Assembly: GCA_035276685.1 (NCBI GenBank)
Contig: DATELK010000039.1
Span: forward strand, 15,416-79,415
DNA from: JACVRN01 sp035276685
GTDB taxonomy: Bacteria; Acidobacteriota; Blastocatellia; Pyrinomonadales; Pyrinomonadaceae
Reading direction: 5' to 3'
Length of the DNA: 64,000 nt
Each line of letters starts with the position of its first letter. The stretch's first letter is position 1. The notes under the pieces were generated by a model. The model was not told the DNA's origin. It did not search any database and worked only from the letters and a program-made list of their open reading frames with translations. Made by a program: the position numbers and the translations under genes. Shown piece after piece: positions 23,200 to 32,104 of this stretch.

Positions 23200-23408
23200 T
23201 TCTCATTCTCCAAACTGAAAATCTCGTCGGTCGGACAGTTGAAAACTTTGGCGAAAATGAGCGCCAGTTGCAGACTCGGAACATAACGCTCGCGCTCTAT
23301 GGAGTTAATGCTCTGACGGGAGACGCCGACGGCCTCGGCTAATTCAGCCTGCGTCCAGCCGCGCTCCATGCGAAGCTCTTTGACTCGGTTTCTGATATGT
23401 GAAGCCAT
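23196..23408 (-). CDS. Cro/C1-type HTH regulator
   Basis: A 70-residue DNA-binding protein that is nearly all one HTH_3 domain: RVKELRMERGWTQAELAEAVGVSRQSINSIERERYVPSLQLALIFAKVF. This minimal form, ending in the acidic CPTDEIFSLE tail, is a family of small regulators usually encoded with two- or three-helix membrane proteins. It leads the operon 23408 to 22742, and possibly to the hydrolase at 21758, and probably controls its own promoter in 23409-23501. Confidence 0.9.
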   Translation of the reverse strand: MASHIRNRVKELRMERGWTQAELAEAVGVSRQSINSIERERYVPSLQLALIFAKVFNCPTDEIFSLENEK

Positions 23409-23501
23409 GTAAAGCTAACTTTCCATCTGATGGTAATTCTGAAAGCGCCGAATGTCAAGCATGCTTGACACTCGGTTCGGTAAAGCTGTCCATTGAAATT
23501 G

Positions 23502-23539
23502 TAGAGGGCAACGTCTTCATCAAAAGACGTTGCCCTCTA
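23502..23539. terminator. Terminator hairpin between S41 peptidase and HTH operon
   Basis: Perfect 16-base arms 23502-23517 and 23524-23539 with a 6-base loop. It lies downstream of the S41 peptidase gene and upstream of the HTH regulator, both on the minus strand, so it insulates the two units. Confidence 0.82.
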
Positions 23540-23578
23540 AAAAGGCACCCTGGCGCATTTTATACTAGGGACAGACAG

Positions 23579-24913
23579 CTATTTGATTTTAGCGGCGAGG
23601 ATGGGACGATTGACTAAGCTCCACTGGTACTCCATGCCGACGACCCGGTTATATTTATCTCGCTTGAATGTGATAGAGACATCGCCTTCGGAAAGCATAA
23701 ACAGGTCGGGCGAAATAAAATGCAGCTCGCCGCCCGCCTCTGCCATGCCCAGGTAGTATAACTTCCCGTTTTTCAGAGCGACGGTTCGCCCTCCCTGATA
23801 TCCCCCGGCGTACTGCCGCAATATCCTTTCAGGCAATTCTTTTCCAGTCTCTCTTTTTTCGAGAAAAGTAATGTAGCTATCGAACTTCTTGCGCTGCAAA
23901 GGCTCTGTCGCTTGTTGCCGTAATTTTTTTAACGCCTCAACCCTGGCTACCCGCAAAGCCTCTTCTGCCGGGCAGGCAACGTCAACCGGAACACCCGTTC
24001 CTTCCCAGTTAGTGCCGGTCACGATATTTTTTCCGTGACGGTTCGGAATGAAAGCGGTGAACAAAGTATTGAGCCGCGTCACTCTGCCCGGATTGGCTGC
24101 CCCGGCGGACGTTTCGCCAATCACCTTTGCTCCCTTCAGGTATTTAAGGTTGTATGCAAGCGCCTCGGCGGCGGAGATGGTTGACCGGCTCGTCAGAATA
24201 TACAAATCCATTTGCGGGAGCTGTTTCTCTTTCGGCTGCGGAGTAATAAATTCTTCAGTAGTCGTGTCATCCAGGCGATTATAAGAAGTCCCGGAAAGAG
24301 TCTTCTCCTTAAAAAAGAAGCCCGCGATGTACCCTACCATTTGCGAGCCGCCGCCGCCGTTATCACGCAGGTCAATAATCAGGGCATCACAATTTTTGAA
24401 AAACGTCATCGAAGCATCCACTACCGAGCTTGAGTAATCCGGATAAGCATCGAAATAGTCGAACTTCAAGTAACCTATGTTGCCGTTGAAGAATTGCAGA
24501 TTCCTGAACCCGTAGTTCATCTGGCGGTTGAAGGCGGACGCCCTCTTTGCCTGCTCTTCGGGTGAAAGAGGCGGCTGTGAATTGTTCGTGCTGGTCGTCG
24601 GAGCTTGCGGGCTGTAATTGAGCGCAAGGTGTCTGTCAGAGTTCAGAGAACGCAGGTCACCAGTGACGGCGAGGCTAAAATCCGTGGGTGAAGTATATGA
24701 GTCGTACCTGCCTGCCCTCAGGTTTCGCTCCAGCAGTTCCCGCAGCTTTTGCCCAATCTCCTTGTAGGCGTAACGCTCAGGCAACAACGCCGATAAGTCT
24801 TCAATAGTTTGCTTCTTGATTTCCGCCGTCAACGGTTGAGACTGAGCAAAGCAACGAGGCATGGCAGCCGAAAGATTAAAGATTAAGAGCAGACAAATAA
24901 ACGCCTTCTTCAT
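23579..24913 (-). CDS. Exported S41-family peptidase
   Basis: A 444-residue secreted serine peptidase related to C-terminal processing/tricorn-type proteases. A signal peptide (FICLLLIFNLSAAMPRCFAQ) is followed by a helical domain and the S41 core: IDLRDNGGGGSQMVGYIAGFFF (substrate-binding turn), then TSRSTISAAEALAYNLKYL, where Ser in STISAAEA is the predicted nucleophile, and GETSAGAANPGR. The C-terminal 100 residues are beta-rich with YLGMAEAGGELHFISPD, resembling the tail domain seen in Bacteroidota/Acidobacteriota S41 hydrolases. ATG at 24913 is chosen because the 24 upstream codons have no signal-peptide character. Confidence 0.87.
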   Translation of the reverse strand: MKKAFICLLLIFNLSAAMPRCFAQSQPLTAEIKKQTIEDLSALLPERYAYKEIGQKLRELLERNLRAGRYDSYTSPTDFSLAVTGDLRSLNSDRHLALNYSPQAPTTSTNNSQPPLSPEEQAKRASAFNRQMNYGFRNLQFFNGNIGYLKFDYFDAYPDYSSSVVDASMTFFKNCDALIIDLRDNGGGGSQMVGYIAGFFFKEKTLSGTSYNRLDDTTTEEFITPQPKEKQLPQMDLYILTSRSTISAAEALAYNLKYLKGAKVIGETSAGAANPGRVTRLNTLFTAFIPNRHGKNIVTGTNWEGTGVPVDVACPAEEALRVARVEALKKLRQQATEPLQRKKFDSYITFLEKRETGKELPERILRQYAGGYQGGRTVALKNGKLYYLGMAEAGGELHFISPDLFMLSEGDVSITFKRDKYNRVVGMEYQWSLVNRPILAAKIK

Positions 24914-25006
24914 GTAACAAAACCCTCCCCAAAGATTCCGAGCGCACGGGCAGGCTACCTGATGGTTAAGTAGCCTGTCTTGCACCGTAGAAACTTTAGC
25001 ACCGGG

Positions 25007-25828
25007 TTAACGTGGGCGAATGTTTTTCCTGTATTCGGCGGGAGTCGTGCCCGTCAGCCGCTTGAAGGTTCTGGAGAAATGGCTCTGGTCGAAAAAACCG
25101 GCCGCAGATGCAATCTCGGCAATCGTCGCGTCTGAGCTTGCCATCTCCCGGCATGCCGATTGAATCCGCAGGCGGCGAACATACTCTCCGACTGTGCAGT
25201 GGTAACGATGGCGAAACTCACGCGCCAGATAGACCGGGTGCGCCCCGACTGCTTCGGCTATGAGGCTTAGAGTCAAGTGTTCGGAAAAGTGCGCATGGAT
25301 AATTTCTCTGGCACGCTCGACTCGCCCTTCTGACGGCAGACTGGATTTTTTAACGTTAAGGCGCGAAACCTCGGCTATCATTTCGAGCGTGAGGCCTTCA
25401 ATAGCAAGCGACGAGCTGCTGTCAGTTCGGCGGAACTCACCGTAAAGACGCGCAGTGGTTGTCGTTAAGATGTCGTTCCGAAAGTCAGCCGAATCCTTGA
25501 GAGGCGTCAAATATTCGTGCCTGCGCTCCCACCATTTCGTCGGTATCTCGATTGTTAAGCAGCTGCCGCCCGCTTCGTGAAAATGGTCTGCGTGCAGCTC
25601 TCCCGGCGGGCGAAAGATGAGGCTTGAGGGCTCGCACCAACGGGTCTTCCTTCCGAAGTGTTCGGTAAAAGTGCCGCGCAGGACGATGATAAAGTTGGCA
25701 TGCTCGTGGAAGTGCCGAGAAAGTTTCTGATTCGAGGCGTAGCTGGTTTCCGTCAATATAAATCCGGCGACTTCGCGGCTCCTGGTAACCTTCGTGGGGA
25801 AGTGTCCGGAGATGAATTTTAGTGCCAT
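25007..25828 (-). CDS. AraC-family transcriptional regulator
   Basis: A 273-residue regulator. The N-terminal half is cupin-like (HFHEHANFIIVLRGTFTEHFG ... RPPGELHADHF), a probable ligand-binding sensor; the C-terminal half has the two AraC helix-turn-helix units, ending in the signature IAEIASAAGFFDQSHFSRTFKRLTGTTPAEYRK. The gene lies 93 bases upstream of the S41 peptidase gene on the same strand, so that peptidase is a candidate target. The ligand is unknown. Confidence 0.92.
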   Translation of the reverse strand: MALKFISGHFPTKVTRSREVAGFILTETSYASNQKLSRHFHEHANFIIVLRGTFTEHFGRKTRWCEPSSLIFRPPGELHADHFHEAGGSCLTIEIPTKWWERRHEYLTPLKDSADFRNDILTTTTARLYGEFRRTDSSSSLAIEGLTLEMIAEVSRLNVKKSSLPSEGRVERAREIIHAHFSEHLTLSLIAEAVGAHPVYLAREFRHRYHCTVGEYVRRLRIQSACREMASSDATIAEIASAAGFFDQSHFSRTFKRLTGTTPAEYRKNIRPR

Positions 25829-25899
25829 AATTTTCCCGCTCGACGCTCCGTCAAGATTAAATGCTCAATCTTTTCTACCATCAATATAAGTCCAAGCGC

Positions 25900-25949
25900 C
25901 ATAACGCCCCCCTGGAATCGCGGGACTCCAAGGGGGACGCTGGCGTTCT
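25900..25949. repeat. GC-rich imperfect hairpin
   Basis: A stem pairs CCCCCTGGA-like and TCCAAGGGGG-like arms, with an outer AACGCC / GGCGTT pair and an unpaired bulge. It lies between two minus-strand genes and may be the terminator of the 25975-26952 gene, but no U-run follows on that strand. Confidence 0.4.
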
Positions 25950-25974
25950 ACAATCTCACCTCATTAAACCACTG

Positions 25975-26952
25975 TCACGTTTGCGCGAGTATAGGGACAG
26001 GGGTATAGCGATAGCAGACTCGCCCGTTAGTAAATCCTATGTGCGAGTCATCCGCGAAAGTTAAGCGTAGCCTGCCCGCCGTGAGCCTGACGACGAAGCC
26101 GACTACGATTGCCACCGCTGGCGTTCGACCGGCGGCGACCTTGAACGTCCGGTTAACGGTGACACTGCCCTCTTTGAACCCGTAATGACCGTTGTAGGAC
26201 TCACTCGCCTCATCAAGGTCTGCTATCAGAGGCCACCCGGCATCCGTGTTAACCACGATGTTGCTGGTCGGCGATGCGTTCGGCTCTTCTCCAATCGAGG
26301 TGAATGACATGATTATCCCGCCCGCCTCGGAGAAGAGGTTGGCGCGGACGTTGACAGTGAACTTGTAGTTCAAGTAGGACTCTGCGGTGGTGCATGGGAA
26401 AAGCACAACGCAGCGCCAGTTGCGCAGCCACACCTGCTCGACCTCGAAACCGGATGTGACGCCGAGGCCGATTTCCTGACCCGTCGGGTCTTCACTTCTG
26501 AAGGTGATAGACCCAAGCGGGCCCAGCTCAGTTGTCCGAATTTCACCAAACGTTTTCGACCTATCTGGCACAACCGAGACGCCGTCACTGGCACGGGGAA
26601 GCGCTACGCATCCTTCCGTGCCGAACACGAAGGGCCCCTCTCCCGGAAAGCCCAGCCGTGGCGCTACGAGTTCGTGATGCGAGTCGACGAACGTTCCCCC
26701 GGTATCTATGATGACTGCGTCGTTCAGTGCGCGTAAGCTCTCTGCCAGTTTTTCACGCTCTGCGGAGAGGCGTTTATGAGCGGCTGCGTAGTCTTCGCCG
26801 GACGTGATGAGATTGTACTTGAAGCGTTCGAAGTTCCGAAGCTGATGCGAGCGTTGCAGCAGCTCTGCCTCAACGAGCCGCTTCTCGTTGTCACGTTCCA
26901 GACTCTCGCTGGAAATCAGGCCATTGATGTCTCCAGCCTCACTCTCTTTCAT
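25975..26952 (-). CDS. Hypothetical protein, coiled-coil N-terminus and beta-rich C-terminus
   Basis: A 325-residue protein without signal peptide or membrane helix. Residues about 10-85 are a heptad-like helical region (SLERDNEKRLVEAELLQRS ... LSAEREKLAESLRALND). Residues about 95-325 are predicted beta-rich with short Gly/Thr/Val segments (GPLGSITFRSED, VWLRNWRCVVLFPC, AVAIVVGFVVRLTAG). ATG at 26952 has a perfect AAGGAGG 8 bases upstream. I recognise no family. The coiled coil plus beta-sandwich shape could be a trimeric structural or binding protein, but that is a guess. Confidence 0.72.
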   Translation of the reverse strand: MKESEAGDINGLISSESLERDNEKRLVEAELLQRSHQLRNFERFKYNLITSGEDYAAAHKRLSAEREKLAESLRALNDAVIIDTGGTFVDSHHELVAPRLGFPGEGPFVFGTEGCVALPRASDGVSVVPDRSKTFGEIRTTELGPLGSITFRSEDPTGQEIGLGVTSGFEVEQVWLRNWRCVVLFPCTTAESYLNYKFTVNVRANLFSEAGGIIMSFTSIGEEPNASPTSNIVVNTDAGWPLIADLDEASESYNGHYGFKEGSVTVNRTFKVAAGRTPAVAIVVGFVVRLTAGRLRLTFADDSHIGFTNGRVCYRYTPVPILAQT

Positions 26953-27242
26953 GTCGGGTTCCTCCTTACGGTGTGGTGCTTTGCCAGAGCGATATCGCAA
27001 GTGGTTTCTAACTATTCGTTAGCTTCCTGAAGTGTCCCGCATTCTACGTACAAACGGGCGAATAATCAATTTGAATCTGCGGAATTGCCGAAGAAAAACG
27101 AAGTCTTACCTGATTATCCATGCCAGGAATCGCAGGGGCGCGGCGATAAGCATCCAAAGTAAAGCCGGCAAAGGACAATAAAAACCATTCTATCCGAGCG
27201 TCCAGTTGAATGAGTTGTTAGACAGCGGCGCGATGTGGAGTC

Positions 27243-27734
27243 CTACTGTAGAGCAAACCCGGGCGTCCGGGTCTTTTCCGTCTCGCTAATCTCTTCGACT
27301 TTCTTAACCGTTACCATAAAGCGGTACTTACCCAGAGAGCCATGCCCTATATCGCTTCCATCAAATATACCTACCACCAACATTTCCGTCTCACGCCAAT
27401 GATTATCCGCGCTACATCTGCCGCATAATATTTGTTCTTCTACTTTCTGATGTATCTCCGGCTTGGAATTAGCCTTGATTGATACGCCGTCAAACTCGGC
27501 CCAGGTCATATTCTCCTTTGAGCTACAACTTCGGTCACCGAAAGCACCTACCTCAGAGTTGGCGAGATATTTGGCGCGGAATCTGACTTCCTTCCCATCA
27601 TAAAGTTCAGGATTTTGAATGAGGTCACAGAATGTGATTGTAGGAATATTTGATAATTCCGCAGAGTTATTATTCTGAGCCGGGCTTGTAAGTACGCTTA
27701 ACAGCAACACAATAATTGATAAATAAGTTTTCAT
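27243..27734 (-). CDS. Exported hypothetical protein, 163 aa
   Basis: A small secreted protein: a signal peptide (TYLSIIVLLLSVLTSPAQ) is followed by a domain opening ITFCDLIQNPELYDGKEVRFRAKYLANSEVGAF, a pattern seen in small OB-like exported proteins that describe 'delay' or 'cost' modules but which I cannot assign. Four mature Cys residues (FC, RSC, LC, RC) could form disulfides. Base composition is clearly more AT-rich than in the 1-20 kb block, with many AAT and ATT codons, suggesting separate origin. It stands alone, with 241 bases downstream that hold no gene. Confidence 0.72.
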   Translation of the reverse strand: MKTYLSIIVLLLSVLTSPAQNNNSAELSNIPTITFCDLIQNPELYDGKEVRFRAKYLANSEVGAFGDRSCSSKENMTWAEFDGVSIKANSKPEIHQKVEEQILCGRCSADNHWRETEMLVVGIFDGSDIGHGSLGKYRFMVTVKKVEEISETEKTRTPGFALQ

Positions 27735-27861
27735 GGACGTAATTCTAACTTTTCAAGCAGAAGCTGTCTAACGCTCGAATTAACCGGCGGGAAGTATCCG
27801 TGAGCAGCATCCAGGTTGACGATGAAAGGCATGCTAACTGCGCGTCGGGTTGAATGAGGTG

Positions 27862-28518
27862 TCATGCCGCGTGGGCACTCACGGCACTTAGCTTCGGCTG
27901 CTGCCTTTTGGCCAGAGCCTTACCATGGCTGATGATTAATTCTGCGACTAACAGATTGGGAACCCAGCACAGCCATGCAACGGTTGTGTATGCTTCGGGG
28001 AATTCGTAACCCAGCGCAAAAAATAGAGGCAGCCATAGCCTCAGCATGACGGCAGAGAACGTCAAAGCATAATTACGAATCATCCACGCCCGGTGCACTT
28101 GCACATCGCCCCGTCGAATGCGCAGATATGCCATCGCACCGGTCGTCAGCCACAAAGCCCCAAGCATACTGAAGCCGATGCGTGTCGGGAGGCCGCCGAA
28201 AGCTGTCACTGCCATATAGAGTCCGGCTATGCCTCCGACCAAGACTGACAGCAAATAGATTCGTCCCATCCAACGGTGTAGAAGTAGATACCTGTTGCGA
28301 AATGCCGCCCAAAATCCCCAAGGCCCGAGAGACAAAGCGAGGATGCCTCCGCCAGCATGGAATCGCAAAGGAGTAATGTATTCGGCAAACCTCTTTGCCA
28401 GCGCAGGGCCGGTCGCAACATCCGGACTGAGTATGAAGTAGCGGAACGAAACGAGCGCGATGAGCACTGCCAGAATCGTCATCGCAAGCCATCCTGTTAT
28501 CTTGAGAGCGCGAATCAT
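27862..28518 (-). CDS. DUF2306-family membrane protein
   Basis: A 218-residue integral membrane protein with about six helices. The family's marks are HRWMGRIYLLSVLVGGIAGLYMA and VQVHRAWMIRNYALTFSAVMLRLWLPL, both seen here with the paired conserved His residues. The function of DUF2306 is unknown; conserved membrane His residues suggest heme or quinone contact, which is inference. ATG at 28518 is preferred to a TTG seven codons upstream; neither has a clear ribosome site. Confidence 0.85.
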   Translation of the reverse strand: MIRALKITGWLAMTILAVLIALVSFRYFILSPDVATGPALAKRFAEYITPLRFHAGGGILALSLGPWGFWAAFRNRYLLLHRWMGRIYLLSVLVGGIAGLYMAVTAFGGLPTRIGFSMLGALWLTTGAMAYLRIRRGDVQVHRAWMIRNYALTFSAVMLRLWLPLFFALGYEFPEAYTTVAWLCWVPNLLVAELIISHGKALAKRQQPKLSAVSAHAA

Positions 28519-28840
28519 GATAGTTAGTACGTCGCGCAACAGGGTGAGAGTTCCAGATTATAGAGCCATGCCGTGGAAAGTCTGGCACAAGAAAGCCTGG
28601 GCTCAGTGCTGCAATGACCTCGTAGCTACTCCGGTTTTCGAGCCCGCTCCGCACCCTACGCTTAACGAGTACGTGCCAAGAATTGCCGGGAATTTAACCG
28701 TCTGTCAGCCGTCGAAGCAGAGCTAATCCTGGCAATTCTTAGCACGTTACTACCCCAACTTCACGCCAACTCGTAGGAGATGAAGTGAGAGAAATTCAGA
28801 AGTTTGAACCCTGAACTCTTTCCTCCTTATGAGATAAGAT
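28519..28840. other. Intergenic region with long imperfect palindrome
   Basis: 322 bases without a supported gene. It holds inverted arms at 28671-28687 and 28731-28747 that pair at 16 of 17 positions, separated by 43 bases. The position between two minus-strand genes, downstream of the M64 peptidase, fits a terminator or an RNA stem, but the loop is large. Confidence 0.55.
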
Positions 28841-30853
28841 CTATTGACCAAACCGTGCGCGATACTCAGGCGACGAGATAAAAGCTTTGACCATCTCGGC
28901 GGCGCGATAATCGCCGTTGAATTGATTGAGCTTGCCCAACCAGAAGTTGAAGCCGTCGAGATTACCGTCGGGCGCGTCGTCCGGGTTGCGCCTGAGGTAG
29001 CCGAAGTACTGCATCAGGACGAAGGCTCGATTGAATTCCCGACGATGGAACTCCGAATTCTCCGCGATGCTTCGCAGCACGGTGGCGCGCGTCTGCGAGC
29101 CGTTTTGTAGACCCGTGACCAGCGCATCCCGCTCGGCCTGAGTCAGCGACCCGCCCGTGTTAGCGTTCAGAGCATCGACGTACTGCGCCGCCGTCAAACC
29201 GGTGGGATACTGCGCGAGGAAGGCGGGGCGCGTGACGAACTCGTTGATTACCGCCTGCTTGTTGGCCTCAAGCGTTGCTTCCCAGTTAGGAGCGTGGACT
29301 ATCACGCCGTGACTGATTGTTTGCGTGTCCGACATGAATTCCGAGAAACGCAGCATCCGATTGAAAGATGCTTTATAGAGGCGGTAGACCAGATAGCCCG
29401 TTTCCTGAAACTCAATCGAGAGGAAGAAGGCCGCCGACGTGTCTATCCTCTTCACCTCGACGCACTGTGGGTTCGCGCCGCACGAGGTGATGTTGTTGGT
29501 CCAAAAGTCCAGGCCGGATTGGTCAGGTACGCGGAAGAGGAAATCATGGTAGTGCTGCCTGACAAAGAACTGCGCCTCGTCAATTCTGTTGGGCTGTGCG
29601 GGCTGCGAGTCGGAGACGAAGACCGTCCAACTTCTGACGTCGTTCAAAAGCTGGTTGGGGTCGCTTCTCACCCACGGCGTAGCGTCCTGCACCAACGCCT
29701 CAACCGTGTGAGTGCCTGGGCCGAACGTGATTGAGTTGAAGGCATAAAACTTCCCTGTGCCCCGCTGCTGTCCGTCTACGAACCAGGTGACGCTCACCGG
29801 ATGTGTTAACGGGCCGGGTGTCACGACGCCGAATTGTTGAGCCTGCCCGCGCACGAGCGAAACGGAGCTACCGGCGGGCTGTGAGCTCTCTATGGGTGGC
29901 ACAAGGTTGTAGTAGCGTCTGACGAGCACTTCAGTGTTGATGGCATAGAAGGGCTGGAACAAGCTGCGCATCTTGGAATCAGGTGTCGGACGATACAGAC
30001 CGACGGTACAGTACTTTGCTCCCTGATAAAGCCCCGGCTCTCCCGCCGCGCCCGAAGAGGTCGGGACGGGCGTGCCGGGCGCAATCCAGTGATTCCACTT
30101 GATAGAGGAGCGGAACGTCTGACGGGTCACGTTAGGCTCGGGCGGCTCGACGGAGTTGTTACAGGTGGGCGGGCTGCTGTCATACTCGTCCGCCAGCGAT
30201 GCGAAGCTGTGGCCAATCTCGTGCAGGATTACGTCCACCGCCGCCGGGTGAGTCGAGGCCACGGCGACGTTCGGATAGCCCGCCCCGCCATACTCGGAAT
30301 CGTTGACTATCACGAGCTTGATGTCGGATTGAGAAGCTGGAACACTGCTCGCGACAGCATTGTTGACTTTCGTCGTATCCACGCAGATGAGGCGTTGAAT
30401 GCCCGAGCAATTGTAGGTGCTGTCAAAGGCTGTGTTGACGAAAGAGCCGCGCTCGGGGTGGTCTGCCCCCGACTGTAGGCTGGTCACGTCTATGCGGTGG
30501 ACGTTGAAGTAACGTTTATACTCCCTGTATGGGTCTTCGTTGAACATGATGCCGACGAAGGTGTTGACATCATTTCTGTATTTCTGAAGTTCGGCGGAAG
30601 TGTAGCCGTCGCCGACGATGGCTATGTCAACTCGCTGTTGAGGGCTTCCGTTGTTGACGACTGTCTCGAACGGGGCAGCGGCGGGGGGCGGCGGCTCTTC
30701 CCCACCCGGCGGTAGATAGCCCCCGCCCCAGCCCGCGCCCCCTTCTCCGCCCCCGTCCTCCATCTGGGCCTGCGACATAAGGGGTCGCGGCGTACCGAGG
30801 AAACATGTCAAGCACAGAATTATCGTCAGCAGATAGCGTGTTCGTTTGATCAT
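28841..30853 (-). CDS. Exported M64-family metallopeptidase with C-terminal DUF4214
   Basis: A 670-residue secreted zinc peptidase. A signal peptide (about 1-28) and a Gly/Pro-rich linker (33-60) precede a catalytic domain of the M64 (IgA peptidase) type: RVDIAIVGDGYTSAELQKY, then the zinc site HEIGHSFASLADEY, with HEIGH at 211-215 and Asp222/Glu223 as likely third ligand. After beta-sandwich-like residues comes DUF4214 (about 425-670: FLFRVPDQSGLDFW, AFVLMQYFGYLRRNPD, FNFWLGKLNQF), a module common on cell-surface and S-layer-linked proteins. The substrate is unknown; M64 members cleave host or matrix proteins. The small exported protein 27 bases upstream is probably its partner. Confidence 0.88.
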   Translation of the reverse strand: MIKRTRYLLTIILCLTCFLGTPRPLMSQAQMEDGGGEGGAGWGGGYLPPGGEEPPPPAAAPFETVVNNGSPQQRVDIAIVGDGYTSAELQKYRNDVNTFVGIMFNEDPYREYKRYFNVHRIDVTSLQSGADHPERGSFVNTAFDSTYNCSGIQRLICVDTTKVNNAVASSVPASQSDIKLVIVNDSEYGGAGYPNVAVASTHPAAVDVILHEIGHSFASLADEYDSSPPTCNNSVEPPEPNVTRQTFRSSIKWNHWIAPGTPVPTSSGAAGEPGLYQGAKYCTVGLYRPTPDSKMRSLFQPFYAINTEVLVRRYYNLVPPIESSQPAGSSVSLVRGQAQQFGVVTPGPLTHPVSVTWFVDGQQRGTGKFYAFNSITFGPGTHTVEALVQDATPWVRSDPNQLLNDVRSWTVFVSDSQPAQPNRIDEAQFFVRQHYHDFLFRVPDQSGLDFWTNNITSCGANPQCVEVKRIDTSAAFFLSIEFQETGYLVYRLYKASFNRMLRFSEFMSDTQTISHGVIVHAPNWEATLEANKQAVINEFVTRPAFLAQYPTGLTAAQYVDALNANTGGSLTQAERDALVTGLQNGSQTRATVLRSIAENSEFHRREFNRAFVLMQYFGYLRRNPDDAPDGNLDGFNFWLGKLNQFNGDYRAAEMVKAFISSPEYRARFGQ

Positions 30854-30880
30854 GATAGCTCTCCCCTTCTCTATTAAGAC

Positions 30881-31525
30881 TTAAAACGGAATTGAAGCGA
30901 GTGGCTCCAGAACGAACTCCGAGCCTGTCCAGCGCGTTTGATAGAACTGTAGTGCTTTGATCTCGGCGTCGTCCGGGATGTTGACAATAAATTCCGGCCT
31001 GCTCCTGTGCAGCACCTGTCCGGAGAGTTGGCCGCTCTCGTCAGGAGACTCGGCTCGGAGAACCCTGGGGTCTGCCACGAGAGACCACCATCTAAGCTGT
31101 CCCTGCCCGTTGACGGCCGCGACGAGGATTTGATCCCGAGCCAGTTCGAGCGAGCGTGGCAAGGGCAGCGTGCCCTTCAGCTTTCGGCGTCCGGCCACTA
31201 TCAGGCCGCGACCCTTGGCGTAACTCTCACTATCGGCTTCGACCGTCTCAGGGGCATTCAGGTAAGCCTCCCATCTGATACGAACCTCACGGTACGTGTT
31301 GCTTTTAGATACTTCATCCCCCCGCAGAAGAGCCGTCTCTTCTACGCTCACCCCCAGCGGGTCGAGTAAAGCCCTAAGGCGGGAAGCTACCATTTTATCC
31401 TTCTTAGATTTTATTTCCTGAAGTTTGGTAGTTGCAGATTTGCTTTCCCTCTGCCCGGACTGGGCCAAAGCCAGAGAGAGCGTCAACAAGACAATGGACA
31501 GCGTTGTTAGAACTATTCTCTTCAT
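30881..31525 (-). CDS. Exported hypothetical protein upstream of the M64 peptidase
   Basis: A 214-residue secreted protein with a clear signal peptide (RIVLTTLSIVLLTLSLALAQ). The mature part is polar, mixed alpha/beta, with KGRGLIVAGRRKLKGTLPLPRSLELARDQ in the middle and a C-terminal ALQFYQTRWTGSEFVLEPL. ATG at 31525 follows AAGGAGGAGA, an excellent ribosome site; the frame open upstream to 31570 is not needed. It lies 27 bases before the peptidase gene on the same strand and is likely co-transcribed, perhaps as an inhibitor or chaperone of the peptidase. That role is inference; I know no family. Confidence 0.75.
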   Translation of the reverse strand: MKRIVLTTLSIVLLTLSLALAQSGQRESKSATTKLQEIKSKKDKMVASRLRALLDPLGVSVEETALLRGDEVSKSNTYREVRIRWEAYLNAPETVEADSESYAKGRGLIVAGRRKLKGTLPLPRSLELARDQILVAAVNGQGQLRWWSLVADPRVLRAESPDESGQLSGQVLHRSRPEFIVNIPDDAEIKALQFYQTRWTGSEFVLEPLASIPF

Positions 31526-32104
31526 TATTCTCCTCCTTGAGCTGTAGCCCTTTGAGACCGGAGGGCTCAAAGCTTTCAGTGGTATCTGGAGTTGTGAGTA
31601 TCATTGCCCGTGTCCGAGCGCACGCCTGCTTGACCGCATTCTCAAGATAGCCGGACGCCGGAGGCGTTCACCGACCAGCCATGCAGTGAAAAGAGGCTCT
31701 ATCGCTTATCTGCGGGTAAACCCTGGGGGATGGGGTTTAACGTGATCCGAATTTTTCCGCTCGCTCGGCTCGATGACCTAAAGGGTAACAAGGCAATGAT
31801 CTGTTAATTGAACATTTTACGACCCGCGAAAGCCGTGCCGATTGATGGGCGGCTTGTCCTTGAGCCCGCAAGATTAAACCGGGCTGCGATTCATGCCTCA
31901 TATCTTCAAGCGCGACCAAAGCCTACAACGGGAGGCCGACGAAGTCTAATTAAATGTTCTTAAATTTTGTAAATATTTGCGAAATCTCTTATTCTGGAGA
32001 AGCTTCGACTCACAGGCCCTCTCACGGATTCAGCGGAACACCTTAAAGGGACACGACATCAGGGCCTCTCGAAAAAAGACGATCCGGTCATCGGCGGCAA
32101 TCTT
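31526..32104. other. Divergent regulatory region
   Basis: 579 bases between the divergent peptidase operon and the wHTH-TolB-TPR regulator. It shows no supported gene. The AT-rich stretch 31946-32000 holds the promoter-like elements listed separately; the remainder is unremarkable GC-moderate sequence with no clear palindrome. Confidence 0.5.
31967..31995 (+). promoter_or_regulatory. Possible promoter of the wHTH-TolB-TPR regulator
   Basis: TTGTAA at 31967-31972, 17 bases of spacer, and TATTCT at 31990-31995, each matching the sigma-70 consensus at four of six positions in an AT-rich island about 110 bases before the start codon at 32105. Confidence 0.4.

Noticed and set aside
23399..23617. 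72-residue plus-strand frame in the HTH/S41 gap
   Set aside because: It overlaps a terminator hairpin and both neighbours' ends, has no ribosome site and no family.
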